A stretch of DNA of 64,000 nucleotides from DATGLE01 sp035294325. Its GTDB lineage: Bacteria; Chloroflexota; Ktedonobacteria; Ktedonobacterales; Ktedonobacteraceae. The translations under genes were made by a program, and so were the position numbers. Position 1 is the stretch's first letter. Every line of letters starts with the position of its first letter. This document shows, in pieces, positions 50,909-60,200 of this stretch. The stretch covers positions 11,856-75,855 of the forward strand of contig DATGLE010000090.1 in the NCBI GenBank assembly GCA_035294325.1. Reading direction: 5' to 3'. Under the pieces are notes generated by a model, which worked only from the letters and a program-made list of their open reading frames with translations, did not search any database and was not told where the DNA came from.

Positions 50909-51898
50909 ATGAATAAAAAGGAACGTGTTGATGCTGCATTGCGCGGTGACGCAGTAGATCGTGTTCCCGTCAGCATGTGGGGACACGATTTCGAGCGTGA
51001 ATGGAGCGCGCAATCGCTCACCGAGGCGATGGTCGAAAACTTCCTGCGCTATGATTGGGACTATATGAAGGTCAATCCGCGCGCCTGTTATCATGTCGAG
51101 GGGTGGGGAGCCAGATACCATCCTTCCGGCGAGAAATATAAGGCCCCCGTCTTTGAGGGTGGGCCGATAAAAAGTGCTTCAGACTGGAAGCGCATCCGCC
51201 CCTTAGAGCCGGATCAAGGGGCGCTGGGCGAGCAACTGCGTGCGTTACAGCTCATCAATCATGAAATTGGCTACGATGCCTACTTCGTAGAGACTATCTT
51301 CTGTCCTCTGGGCGTCGCTAAATATCTTGTCGGCAACCGGAATGAGCCGGTGCTCCAGACGATCCGCGAGGACCGTGCCGCGATGCATGCCGCGCTGCGC
51401 GTGATTACCGAGACCTTCACAGCCTTCGCCATTGCCTGCATGGAAGAAGGGGCCACCGGCATCTTTTACGCCACGAACGGCTGGGCCAGCGAGGGCCTGC
51501 TGACTCCCGATCAGTACCGCGAGTTCGGGGAGCAGTACGACCTGGAGTTTCTGGATGGCATCAAGAGCCGCAGCAAGCTTACTATTCTGCACAACTGTGG
51601 CACGCACATCTACTTCGACCAGCTTGCTGCATACCCTGTGCAGGCAATTAGCTGGGGCGCCACGCTTGAGGGCAATCCAGATCTGGGCGAGGGCAAGAAG
51701 AGGTCTGGCAAGGCGGTGATGGGCGGTATCAGCGAGAAAAGCACGCTCAAGAACGGCTCGCCCCAACAGGTAGAGGAAGAGGTTGCGCAGGCGCTCGAAT
51801 TGACCGGCGGCCGGCATGTGCTGCTCGCTCCTGGCTGCTCGGTGCCTCCAGAGACGCCGGCGCGGAACCTTGCGGCGGTCAGGCACGCCTTGTCTTGA
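50909..51898 (+). CDS. uroporphyrinogen decarboxylase family protein (not HemE-like)
   Basis: The 329-residue protein has the URO-D fold pattern: ERVDAALRGDAVDRVPVSMW at the N terminus, ETFTAFAIACMEEGATGIFY, LTILHNCGTHIYFDQLAAYP and QAISWGATLEGNPDLGEGK, then a C-terminal LLAPGCSVPPETPARNLAAV. In HemE the N-terminal region has PVWxMRQAGR with catalytic Arg; here SMWGHDFERE replaces it, so porphyrinogen decarboxylation is unlikely. The family also includes corrinoid methyltransferases such as MtaA/CmuA with a His/Cys zinc site, and HNCGTH here could serve. Role unproven. Confidence 0.8.
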   Translation: MNKKERVDAALRGDAVDRVPVSMWGHDFEREWSAQSLTEAMVENFLRYDWDYMKVNPRACYHVEGWGARYHPSGEKYKAPVFEGGPIKSASDWKRIRPLEPDQGALGEQLRALQLINHEIGYDAYFVETIFCPLGVAKYLVGNRNEPVLQTIREDRAAMHAALRVITETFTAFAIACMEEGATGIFYATNGWASEGLLTPDQYREFGEQYDLEFLDGIKSRSKLTILHNCGTHIYFDQLAAYPVQAISWGATLEGNPDLGEGKKRSGKAVMGGISEKSTLKNGSPQQVEEEVAQALELTGGRHVLLAPGCSVPPETPARNLAAVRHALS

Positions 51899-51939
51899 CA
51901 CCGCCTGGCTCATTCGCTATACTCCACATAATTCCCGGC

Positions 51940-52091
51940 CTCCTCGCCAGATGGTCGCGCGGATCCGCTGCACGAAGGATGTCTGGTGTGGTGTGTGGAC
52001 AGGCGCGAAGCGCCTGTCCACACACCACACCAGACATTGGCGAGCGCCGCAGGCGCGAGCAAGCGTTTGTCTCGGAAATCAGGCACACCCT
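51940..52091 (-). repeat. family B repeat, copy B6 with perfect 28-bp stem
   Basis: In reverse orientation the left end TCAGGGTGTGCCTGATTTCC and the left box CGCTTGCTCGCGCCTGCGGCGC are intact; the right box is CAGCGGATCCGCGCGACC. The core 51979-52037 is a 59-nt perfect palindrome, 28-bp arms with a GAA loop. Confidence 0.88.
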
Positions 52092-52209
52092 GACACCATA
52101 GCTATCCACGATGGCTAACGCTCGGACAGCAAGACAGTAAAATGTTGTATAGTATATGTCAACGTGTAGATCCTGCGCCGCTTCTTGAAGTCAGGGAAGG
52201 GACAGGTCT

Positions 52210-52341
52210 GGTCACGGGATGATGTAGACGCAAGGAACTCGTGCCGCACTTTTCGGCGGTGTTAGAGAAGAGATAAGCCCGGTCATGGGATTATAAATAA
52301 GACGCAGGGAACTCGTGCCGCACTTTTCGGTAGTATAGAGA
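52210..52341 (+). repeat. two direct copies of a 60-base motif upstream of the NUDIX gene
   Basis: Copy 1 (52210-52268) and copy 2 (52281-52341) share GGAACTCGTGCCGCACTTTT and neighbours, with GGTCAcGGGAT/GGTCAtGGGAT at the left and TAgAGA at the right; spacing is about 71-74 bases. No palindrome. They occupy the whole leader of the NUDIX gene and could be binding sites or a local duplication. Confidence 0.65.
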
Positions 52342-52357
52342 GGGTACATCGCGAGAC

Positions 52358-52894
52358 ATGGAGCGCTATCGAACCATGCGGGCCTACTCAGCGGGTGGCG
52401 TCGTTTTTCGCCTTGCTCCGGTGCACTCTCCTGAGAACAACTTCGCAGCGAGTCTACATGGCATGGAGCAGGAGACTCCATCTCCCGAAGATGCAGTTAC
52501 TATGGAGGTGGCCCTGGTAGGACGCAGCCACGCCGGTATCTGGGCTTTGCCCAAAGGGACGCCCCGGCCCGGCGAGACCGTTGAGCAGGTGGCCGTGCGT
52601 GAGGTACAGGAAGAGACAGGGCTAAAGGTTCGCTTGATCGCTTATATCGGCAGTATCTCGTACTCCTTTGTACGCGAGCAGGTACGCTACTATAAACAGG
52701 TGCGTCATTTCTTACTGGAAGCCATCGGGGGCGATATTACCATGCACGATCACGAATATGATCGTGTGGAATGGTTCGCGCTTCCCGAGGCTTGTCGTCG
52801 CCTGACGTATCAGAACGAAGTACATATACTTTGCCAGGCAGAAGATATGCTACAACGCTGGTTGCAGCATCAGCGCAAAGAAGGGCAGAAATAG
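52358..52894 (+). CDS. NUDIX hydrolase
   Basis: The 178-residue protein has MRAYSAGGVVFRLAP at the start and the Nudix box GTPRPGETVEQVAVREVQEE followed by TGL (GX5EX7REUXEEXGU with all residues present), so it should be active on a nucleoside diphosphate derivative. It has a 28-residue insert between the first strand and the box. The C-terminal part has DRVEWFALPEACRRLTYQNE, common in ADP-ribose or diadenosine-type Nudix enzymes. ATG at 52358 lacks a clear ribosome site; 52376 (MRAYS) is possible. Confidence 0.88.
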   Translation: MERYRTMRAYSAGGVVFRLAPVHSPENNFAASLHGMEQETPSPEDAVTMEVALVGRSHAGIWALPKGTPRPGETVEQVAVREVQEETGLKVRLIAYIGSISYSFVREQVRYYKQVRHFLLEAIGGDITMHDHEYDRVEWFALPEACRRLTYQNEVHILCQAEDMLQRWLQHQRKEGQK

Positions 52895-52898
52895 AGGT

Positions 52899-53234
52899 AT
52901 GCAGACGCAGCCGCGCTTCCGATTGGCGCGCCGCATTCTTTTTCCCTATAGTGGAGCGGAGCCGCTTTCACGCCAGCAGAGCTTGCGTGTCATTGTAGCC
53001 TGGGCAGTGGTCTTTACGCTCCCTATGATTCTCTGTACGCTATTCGCGGGCCTGTTCGTGGCCGCGTCCGCGAGCAGAATCCTGTTGCTGCTGCTGATCG
53101 TCGCGCTGGGAGGCATCATCATTTTTGGCGCCTCGGCCTGGTTCGTTGTCAGAATGAGTAACCGCTCTGCTCGCCTCCGGCAGCAGAATGCTACCAGGAC
53201 CAGCAGCACTAGTGGAGGTAGGTATGGATCTTAG
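52899..53234 (+). CDS. small two-helix membrane protein
   Basis: The 111-residue protein has a basic N terminus (FRLARRILFP), a first membrane helix with a Pro (VIVAWAVVFTLPMILCTLFA), a second (ILLLLLIVALGGIIIFGASA) and a Ser/Thr/Arg-rich tail. No family recognised. It starts 4 bases after the NUDIX stop and overlaps the MEDS gene by 11 bases, so the three are likely an operon. Confidence 0.7.
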   Translation: MQTQPRFRLARRILFPYSGAEPLSRQQSLRVIVAWAVVFTLPMILCTLFAGLFVAASASRILLLLLIVALGGIIIFGASAWFVVRMSNRSARLRQQNATRTSSTSGGRYGS

Positions 53235-53874
53235 TGTTGAAGGTAAATCGGAGCGTATTCCGCCCGGTTCGCATATCTGCCAGCTTTACAGTAAGGTGAC
53301 AGAAATTCCCGGTGTGACCGCCCGTTTGATGAGAGTGGGATTATCGGTCTCTGAAAAATGCATGTTCGCTGCGGCTCCCGCGCAGGTGAAGGAGTTGCGC
53401 GACGAACTGCATAAATTACAACTAGATGTAGATGAATTGATTAAATCAGGACAACTGGTATTGTATGACGAGCGAGAGCCGTTTCTGGCGGGGGGAAAGC
53501 GTTTCGATCCCTATTTTTTGCTCTCCTCACACCAGACCTTTATTGCCCAGGCATTACGCGAGGGATGGCAGGCGGTGCGTATCTCGATAGATATGACCTG
53601 GCTCGCAAAGGATATCGCTTCCCCTGAGCAGATCCTCAAGTACGAGGCCGCTTCCGATGCCGTGTTTACGTTCCAGAATGCTCCCATCATTGCCTTGATG
53701 CACTATGACCATAGCAAGCTGCTGCCAAGCCTGGTGGTGGAGATGCTCAAGCTTCATCCTATCTCTGTCGTGGGCAAGTACATTAAACGCAATCCCTTCT
53801 ATCTGAATTCAGAACAGTACATGCTCAAAATTCTACGTATCAATAAAGAGAAAGGGAATAATACAGCAGGATAA
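53224..53874 (+). CDS. MEDS domain sensor protein
   Basis: The 216-residue protein matches the MEDS (DcmR sensory) domain: IPPGSHICQLYSKVTEIPGV, LRVGLSVSEKCMFAAAP-like segment, DVDELIKSGQLVLYDEREPF, FDPYFLLSSHQTFIAQALRE, SIDMTWLAKDIASPEQILKY, and VVEMLKLHPISVVGKYIKRN. MEDS proteins are found next to histidine kinases and are thought to sense small molecules or bind RecA-like partners. Here the domain stands alone with no output. ATG 53224 is preceded by GGAGGTAGGT and overlaps the previous gene by 11 bases. The stop codon lies inside the hairpin at 53863. Confidence 0.82.
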   Translation: MDLSVEGKSERIPPGSHICQLYSKVTEIPGVTARLMRVGLSVSEKCMFAAAPAQVKELRDELHKLQLDVDELIKSGQLVLYDEREPFLAGGKRFDPYFLLSSHQTFIAQALREGWQAVRISIDMTWLAKDIASPEQILKYEAASDAVFTFQNAPIIALMHYDHSKLLPSLVVEMLKLHPISVVGKYIKRNPFYLNSEQYMLKILRINKEKGNNTAG

Positions 53875-53913
53875 GATCGAGCCGCGCAGCGCGGCTCGAT
53901 CTTATCCTGCTGT
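53863..53913 (+). terminator. perfect 24-bp hairpin at the end of the MEDS gene
   Basis: ACAGCAGGATAAGATCGAGC and the next bases pair perfectly with the second arm around a CAG loop (51 nt in total). The MEDS stop TAA is inside the first arm. There is no T run, so it could act as a bidirectional barrier or an mRNA end-stabiliser between converging genes. Confidence 0.6.
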
Positions 53914-53927
53914 AAGAGGGATTATTC

Positions 53928-54896
53928 TCAGGAGAAGAAGTCGCCGAGGTTGATATTCATGTTGTTCTGGCCGCCGGCCTGCTGCGCCCCCTCAGCCGTG
54001 GGCGGGTGATAGGTCATAGATTGGATACCGACACGCCCGGGACCGATGAAGCGGTTGAGGATGATCGAAGCCCCGGCCATGAAGCCTCCGATAGCGCCCA
54101 GGATGCCGCCCCCGCGCTGTGATCCGGCCACCGTCGTCACCTGCATCTGGACCGAGGGATCTTTCCACAGCCACGCGCCGGGTTCGATATCCAGCGCTTC
54201 GCCGGGCGCAAGCATCTTCTCGAAGACGTTTCCGTAGCCGTGCAGCAGCAGCATGCCCTCGCCGCCGCGCGCTGTGAACTGATCGACGAAGAGACCGGTA
54301 CGGCTGAAGAGGATGTTCGCGGCCCCTTGCACGAAGGTGAAGCCATAATCCAGGTTGCCGGTAGCGACCAGGAATTGATGCTCGCGCACCTCGACCATCT
54401 GGCCCGGCTGGAGGCGCAGGGCGACGATCTGGCCCACGGAATCGCGCGAGAAGGCGATGTTGCCAGGCCCATGCGCTTCGGTGATGAAGATCTGCAAGCC
54501 CGCAAAGAAACGTCTCGCGGCCCCCTGGATCGTCTTAAAGCCAATCTGCACGCCGGGATGCTTCCACAGCAGGATATGATGCTCGAAGTAGATGGGCATC
54601 TGATTCCCCAGCATGATATCCACCACGGGCACCAGTTCTCCGTCAATGGAGATGGTCATATCGGCGACACGCAGCGGGCTTTTGGGGTTGTGCAGTTCGG
54701 CTTTGGGCACCGCATTGCCGAACATGCTATTCCGGTATTCTTCATACTGATCAGGGGGTGTATATACCCCCTGAGGGGCTGCTCCCTGCGCTCCTGGAGG
54801 CGGTGGCGTGTAGGACGCTGCTTGCATGGGAGCGCCGCAGGTCCCGCAGAATTTGACGCCATCGGCGACCTGACTCTGGCAACGGGGACAAATCAT
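53928..54896 (-). CDS. zinc-ribbon AIM24/TIGR00266 family protein
   Basis: The 322-residue protein has an N-terminal zinc ribbon (MICPRCQSQVADGVKFCGTC, two CxxC), a Pro/Gly-rich linker (YTPPPPGAQGAAPQG), and the AIM24 beta-prism domain: GELVPVVDIMLGNQMPIYFE, GAARRFFAGLQIFITEAHGP, VGQIVALRLQPGQMVEVREH and GLFVDQFTARGGEGMLLLHG. A Gly-rich tail (GAIGGFMAGASIILNRFIGP) follows, as in many members. Function unknown; the domain is related to the tryptophan RNA-binding attenuator fold. The start has AAGGAGGTCAAGACAG. Confidence 0.88.
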   Translation of the reverse strand: MICPRCQSQVADGVKFCGTCGAPMQAASYTPPPPGAQGAAPQGVYTPPDQYEEYRNSMFGNAVPKAELHNPKSPLRVADMTISIDGELVPVVDIMLGNQMPIYFEHHILLWKHPGVQIGFKTIQGAARRFFAGLQIFITEAHGPGNIAFSRDSVGQIVALRLQPGQMVEVREHQFLVATGNLDYGFTFVQGAANILFSRTGLFVDQFTARGGEGMLLLHGYGNVFEKMLAPGEALDIEPGAWLWKDPSVQMQVTTVAGSQRGGGILGAIGGFMAGASIILNRFIGPGRVGIQSMTYHPPTAEGAQQAGGQNNMNINLGDFFS

Positions 54897-55014
54897 CTGT
54901 CTTGACCTCCTTATATGCTGAACATCCTGTTTTTTTCTCGGGCCGTGTGCATGTGTTTGCAAGATGATAACAGCATTCGGAGGAATATACAAGAGGATAA
55001 ATCATCTGTGGCAA

Positions 55015-55135
55015 TCGCTTGCTCGCGCCTGCGGCGCTCGCTTTATAGAGTGTATGATGCAGCACAGGCGCAAAGCGCCTGTGCTGCATCATACACTCTA
55101 TCCTTTGCGTGGCAAAGCCGCGCGACAGTTCGGCG
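55015..55135 (+). repeat. family B repeat, copy B7 with perfect 27-bp stem
   Basis: Left box CGCTTGCTCGCGCCTGCGGC and a truncated right box GGCAAAGCCGCGCGAC flank the palindrome 55045-55101 (27-bp arms, AAA loop, 57 nt). Terminal repeats are not clear. Confidence 0.85.
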
Positions 55136-55143
55136 TGATGTTA

Positions 55144-55536
55144 TTATAGCACAAAACTATCGGCGAGCGGGCTGCGGGTGTTACCGTTATCCCGCTTATC
55201 CCCATTGAGGTTGACCGATGGCTGTCCGCCCGTCGGGCGCCCATTGGACGTATAGGTGCTCTGAGATGACGGAGACATCGCCTGTGTATTTTGCAGGCTC
55301 TGCAAGCTCTGTAACGCTACCTGGGCCTGTGGATTTACAGATACGGGCGCCCCAGGTTCCGTTGCAAGCTGAATCGTCTTGCCCTCAATTACCACCGCAA
55401 TGCCAACTCCGCGTCGAAGATCGGCGAGCTGGCGGCGCAACTCGCGATTCTCAGCCTCTAACGCGTCCATCAACTTCTTCTGCTCAAGCAGCATCTGAGC
55501 GATGCCCTCAAAACCAGCGCTAGCAGCACGATCCAT
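55144..55536 (-). CDS. small coiled-coil protein
   Basis: The 130-residue protein begins MDRAASAGFEGIAQMLLEQK, has a short coiled coil (KLMDALEAENRELRRQLADL, about residues 25-50), a beta segment (GIAVVIEGKTIQLA), and a Ser/Gln/Asn-rich disordered tail. GGAGGAATCCACT precedes ATG at 55536. No family recognised. The tail runs up to repeat B7. Confidence 0.65.
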   Translation of the reverse strand: MDRAASAGFEGIAQMLLEQKKLMDALEAENRELRRQLADLRRGVGIAVVIEGKTIQLATEPGAPVSVNPQAQVALQSLQSLQNTQAMSPSSQSTYTSNGRPTGGQPSVNLNGDKRDNGNTRSPLADSFVL

Positions 55537-55743
55537 AGTGGATTCCTCCTGCGTACTTCGTGTACCCAATAATTCTAGAACAAAATCCCCCATACAATAC
55601 CTCATCCTCCCAGCTTTATCATGCCCAAACTTGATAATCCGACGAACCTGTTGTCAGGAATTGGGAAACCGAAGGATTACCTCCCCACCGGGGTGGGTTC
55701 CCTCGCGCCCATGTCAGGGGATTACCGTCCCCTGCACCCCCTG

Positions 55744-56982
55744 CTACGCCGCTTTATTTAGTAGAGGCACGATACGATCCCAAATCGCTGCCGCAACGCC
55801 TGTTTTGGGCATTACCGGCAAATCTTCCACTGCCCCGTCGGCATGGAAGATCATGACTTTATTCGTGTCCGTCCCAAAGCCACTATCCGCACGGGTGACA
55901 TCATTGGCTACCAGCAGGTCAAGCCGTTTTGTCGCGAGCTTGGCCTGTGCGTGAGCAATGATATGTTCAGTCTCAGCAGCAAAACCAACACAGATCGGGC
56001 GTCGTGATGGCCCACTCTTATCCGGCTTATGCAGGACCTCAGCAAGCTCTTTGAGAATGTCCGGGTTCTGTACCAGGTCTACCGAAAACTCGCCCGCATT
56101 ACCCGAGGTCTTCTTGATTTTTTGTGCTGCCGGCTTTGCCGGGCGGAAGTCTGCGACAGCGGCACTCATTACGAGTACATCGGCTTCATGGATGAAGCTG
56201 TGAATAGCGTCGCGCATTTGCAGCGTTGTACCGACGCTGTGCAACTCCACGCCATAGGGCGGCGGCAGCGCGACAGGCCCCGATATCAACACGACATGCG
56301 CGCCACGGTCTCTCGCTTCCGTTGCCAGAGCATAGCCCATCTTGCCAGATGAGCGATTCCCCAGATAGCGTACCGGATCTAGCGGTTCTTGCGTGCCGCC
56401 GGCGGTGACAATTACGCGGCGACCTGCAAGATCACCTTCCCGCCCCAGCACCATTGCGATAGCCCCCAGGAGCGTTGCCGTCTCGGGCAAGCGGCCGGGG
56501 CCAATGGCCCCCGAAGCCAGTCGTCCCACCTCCGGCTCCACGATATGCGCTCCGCGTTCCCGCAGGACGCGCAGATTGGCCTGTGTCGCCGGGTGCGTGT
56601 ACATATCCATATACATCGCGGGCGCCAGCAACAATGGAGCCTTTGTGGCGAGCGCGACAGCGGTCAGCATATTATCCGCCATGCCATGAGCCAGCCTGGC
56701 AATCGTATTGGCCGTCGCCGGGACAATCGCCAACACCTCCGCCGCTTCCGCCAGCGCGATATGTGTCTCGGCAGCTTTCCCCGAAGGTTCCCAGAGGTCG
56801 CTATATACGGGCCGATGGCTCATGGTTGAGAAAGTAAGCGGGCGGATAAAATCTCCCGCATGCTCCGTCATGATTACATCGACGATGGCGCCTGCCTGTT
56901 GCAATTGACTCACAAGCTCGACAGCCTTGTACGATGCAATCCCTCCACAGATACCGACGATGACACGCCTGTTAAGTAACAT
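55744..56982 (-). CDS. coaBC: bifunctional CoaBC
   Basis: Makes 4'-phosphopantetheine in CoA synthesis: the C domain decarboxylates phosphopantothenoylcysteine and the B domain joins phosphopantothenate with cysteine. The 412-residue protein has GICGGIASYKAVELVSQLQQ, EHAGDFIRPLTFSTMSHRPV with the catalytic His, LLLAPAMYMDMYTHPATQAN (flavin/substrate motif), then CoaB VIVTAGGTQEPLDPVRYLGN, RSSGKMGYALATEA, SAAVADFRPAKPAAQKIKK, and NDVTRADSGFGTDTNKVMI. Usual length. Confidence 0.96.
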   Translation of the reverse strand: MLLNRRVIVGICGGIASYKAVELVSQLQQAGAIVDVIMTEHAGDFIRPLTFSTMSHRPVYSDLWEPSGKAAETHIALAEAAEVLAIVPATANTIARLAHGMADNMLTAVALATKAPLLLAPAMYMDMYTHPATQANLRVLRERGAHIVEPEVGRLASGAIGPGRLPETATLLGAIAMVLGREGDLAGRRVIVTAGGTQEPLDPVRYLGNRSSGKMGYALATEARDRGAHVVLISGPVALPPPYGVELHSVGTTLQMRDAIHSFIHEADVLVMSAAVADFRPAKPAAQKIKKTSGNAGEFSVDLVQNPDILKELAEVLHKPDKSGPSRRPICVGFAAETEHIIAHAQAKLATKRLDLLVANDVTRADSGFGTDTNKVMIFHADGAVEDLPVMPKTGVAAAIWDRIVPLLNKAA

Positions 56983-57084
56983 TGCTGACCTGTTCGTCCC
57001 CTAAGTCTGGCAGTCGCGGTGAGAACACTGGTACAATAGCACACGCTGACGCTGCCTGACAAGCCATATGCCAGGAAGTACCAC

Positions 57085-57298
57085 ATTCCTGACGGCTCAC
57101 CGCTGCGCGGTTCGCCCGGGCGGGGGGCGCCATAACGGAGGCCGGGGCCATGTCGCCCATCTCACATCCGCCCATAAACTCTCCGCCCGGGGGCGCCATA
57201 ACGGAAGCCGGGGCCATGTCGCCTATCTCACATCCGCCCATAAACTCTCCCGCCGGGGGGGCGCCGTAGGCGCACAAAAACAGGCACAATGGCTTAAA
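57085..57298 (-). repeat. family A repeat, copy A4, with a 66-base tandem duplication
   Basis: The ends (CTGACGGCTCACCGCTGCGC on the left, GGCGCACAAAAACAGGCACAATGG on the right) are reverse-orientation family A boxes. The middle holds two adjacent 66-base direct repeats (57127-57192 and 57193-57255) starting GCGCCATAACGGA and containing CATCTCACATCCGCCCATAA. It fills the gap between the transporter and coaBC. Confidence 0.8.
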
Positions 57299-60200
57299 TC
57301 AGGCGCGCACATCTTTTTTCTTCAGGAGCCATGCGATGGCGAAGCCCAGCAGCAAGATCATCAACGCCAGCACCGCCCAGCACAACAGCAGGTGGAAGAG
57401 CGCCTGCCCCTGGCTATAGGTCGAGAAAAGCGTGCCCCAGTAGGAGAAACTATCGGCCCCCAGTTTGTCGCCATGCAGCCCGACGGTTGAACCCATTGCC
57501 GCCATTGCCCAGCGCGCGGGGAAGAAGACCGCAGGTATTTGCAGCGCCTGCGGATTATCAAGCGAGAAAACCACGCCCGCGAAGATGACCTGCGGCAGCA
57601 AGGCGAGGGGGATCATGCTCATGGCGCGGTCATTGGTGGGGACGAGCGCCGAGATGGTCAGGCCGGTCATCAGCCCGGCAAGGGAGGTCAGGGCCATCGT
57701 GATATATATTTCCAGGAACGGCGGTAAGAAGATGCTCACACGGAACGGAGACTTCAGGTTTACCAGCAGCACCAGGATGAGGCTCTGGATCAGGCACAGT
57801 GTACCCAGTACCGCGATCTTTGAGAACATATAGGGGGCGATGCCCAGATTCACCGTGCGCTCGCGCCGGTAGATGGGCACCTCTTTGACAATCTCGCGCG
57901 CGCCATTGATACAGCCGAACATGACGGCGGCAAAGGCCATGATAAACAGGATCTTCTGTGCATTGCCGCCGGAACCCGGCTCAATCGAATCCTGCAAAAC
58001 CTGCTGCTTCGATTTCCCCTGCTGGGCCGCGAACTGATCCCCCTGCGGACCGTTGAGCAGATTGACGACACGCTGGCAGTCGATTGATACGATTGGCCCA
58101 CTGGTGGCCGTGGGATCCTGGCGCAGAGGGCAGGTAGCGATACTTGTTGGATCGAAGGTGCCGTGGCCTGCCAGCAGGAACAGCACAATCGCGATAATCG
58201 GCGCCTGCAAGAGCAGGATCATCAGGTTGCCCACGTCGTTGCGCAGCAGCTCCAGGTAGCGCATCGAGAGGATGCGGAACTGCTTCCAGGGATTGCCGCG
58301 CCTGGGCAGCTTGACGAGTCCAGTCTGCGTCAGGCCATTCGCACGCCCGGCGGGACCTTGATTGAGCGGCGCAACCACATAGCGCTGGTAGTCCGCCGAC
58401 TGTTTGAACCTTGCCTCGGCCTCCGCCGGAATGTTCGGATTCTCGTCGCTCGGCTCCAGGGCACTATAGATCTCGGCGAAGTCGGTCTTGCCAAAGTAGG
58501 CTTTCGCTTCATCCGGTGGCCCGAAGTAGGCCAGACGCCCACCCTGACACAGGAAGCAGACGTAATCGCAGGAATTGATGTTGTTGGTGGCATGCGTCAC
58601 CAGCACAATGGTGCGCCCCCGGTCCGCCAAACGGCGCAGCAGCGACATCATCTTGCGATCCAGGCCGGGATCAAGGCCCGACGTTGGCTCGTCCAGGAAG
58701 AAGACGCTGGGGTTCGCCAGCAGTTCGAGCGCGATGGAGACGCGCTTGCGCTGGCCGCCTGAGAGCTTGCTGACCAGGAGATCGCGGCGCTTCTTCATAT
58801 CCACATCTTCGAGCACTTCATTGATGCGCTGCTTGATCTGCGTCTCAGTAAAATCATCGGGCAGGCGCAGTTTGGCGGCATAGTAGAGCGCGTGCTCGAC
58901 GGTCAGGTCGCGATGGATGATATCATCCTGCGGTACGTAGCCGAGCTGCGTGCTGAAAGCCGCGAGATGGCGATAGTAGTCCTGGCCGTTGTAGAGCACC
59001 ATACCCTGCTGCGCTGGCCGCAGGCCGTTGAGTGCATCCATCAGTGTCGATTTGCCGGCACCGGAGCCGCCCACCACGGCTACGAACTTGCGCGGTGGGA
59101 TCACCAGCGAGATATCGTTCAGCAGGATCACCTGTTTGTTGCCCGCCCTCTTGAGGTGCAGGGCATCGATACGGATGCCGTTGCTTTCGTCCTGCTGCGT
59201 CAACTGCGTCCCCGTATAGGTCAGTTTGAAGGGACCGATACGGATCTCATCGCCCGGTTTGAGCAAGTGGTTGGTGACGCGCTGCGCATTGACGTAGACG
59301 TGGTTCGTGCTGTTCAGGTCAACAATACGATAGCCCTGCGGCGTCTGCTCCAGGCGGGCATGATGAGCCGAGACCTGCGGGTGGTTCAGGTGCACCATAT
59401 TATCGGGCATGCGCCCGATGGAAATTACAGGCGCGCCAAGCGGGATGGGCCGGATCTCTGGCAAAGCCTCCTGCGCGGCGCCGCTGCCATCGTTGTAGGT
59501 CAGCGTCACCATCGTACCGTGCTCATCGCTGATGCGGAAAACATCGCCGCGCGTCAATACCTTGCGAAACTGCTCGTCGCCCCGGATGACGCGCCCCTGG
59601 TAAGTGATGCCGTTGAGCGTCTTGCCGCGCGTGGGATGTGGATGAATGAAGACAAGCTGGTTGCCCTCGCGCACGATCTGCGCGTGAAAGCCCGAAACTG
59701 TCGGCCTGTTGATTACAATATCGTTCGAAGGGTCACGCCCGATGTTAATGACCTGCTTGCTCAGGGGATAGGAGTGCTTCTCCTGATCGGTGTTGGTGCT
59801 TACTTCGAGCATAGGCGTGCCCATTATGTTCGTGCCGTCGGGACCATTTACCAGAAAAGCACGCTCGGTCCCCGTCATGCCGCCACCCGGCATTGGTGGT
59901 GGAGGCGCAAAAGCGGCCTGTTGTTGAGCAAACGGCGCGACCTGCGGCGAGGATGGGGCAGGCGCCGCGCGCCGCGACTCCGGCGGTTGCGGAGCCTGGC
60001 CCGCTGGCTGGATATAAGGAGCCTGGAGCGCCCCGCTGCCCACCAGCAGGCGCAGAGTTGTCCCGCCTCCCAGGCCGATCACATCCTGATCGTTCACAGT
60101 CGCCTGCTGCACTTCGTGGCGATTGACGGTAAGCGTGTTTTGCGGCGCCAGCTTGGTAATGCTCCATGCCGCGCCGTTCCAGGTAAGTTGCGCATGGCGC

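Noticed and set aside
50909..51898. Assignment as hemE.
   Set aside because: The N-terminal motif required for porphyrinogen binding is absent.
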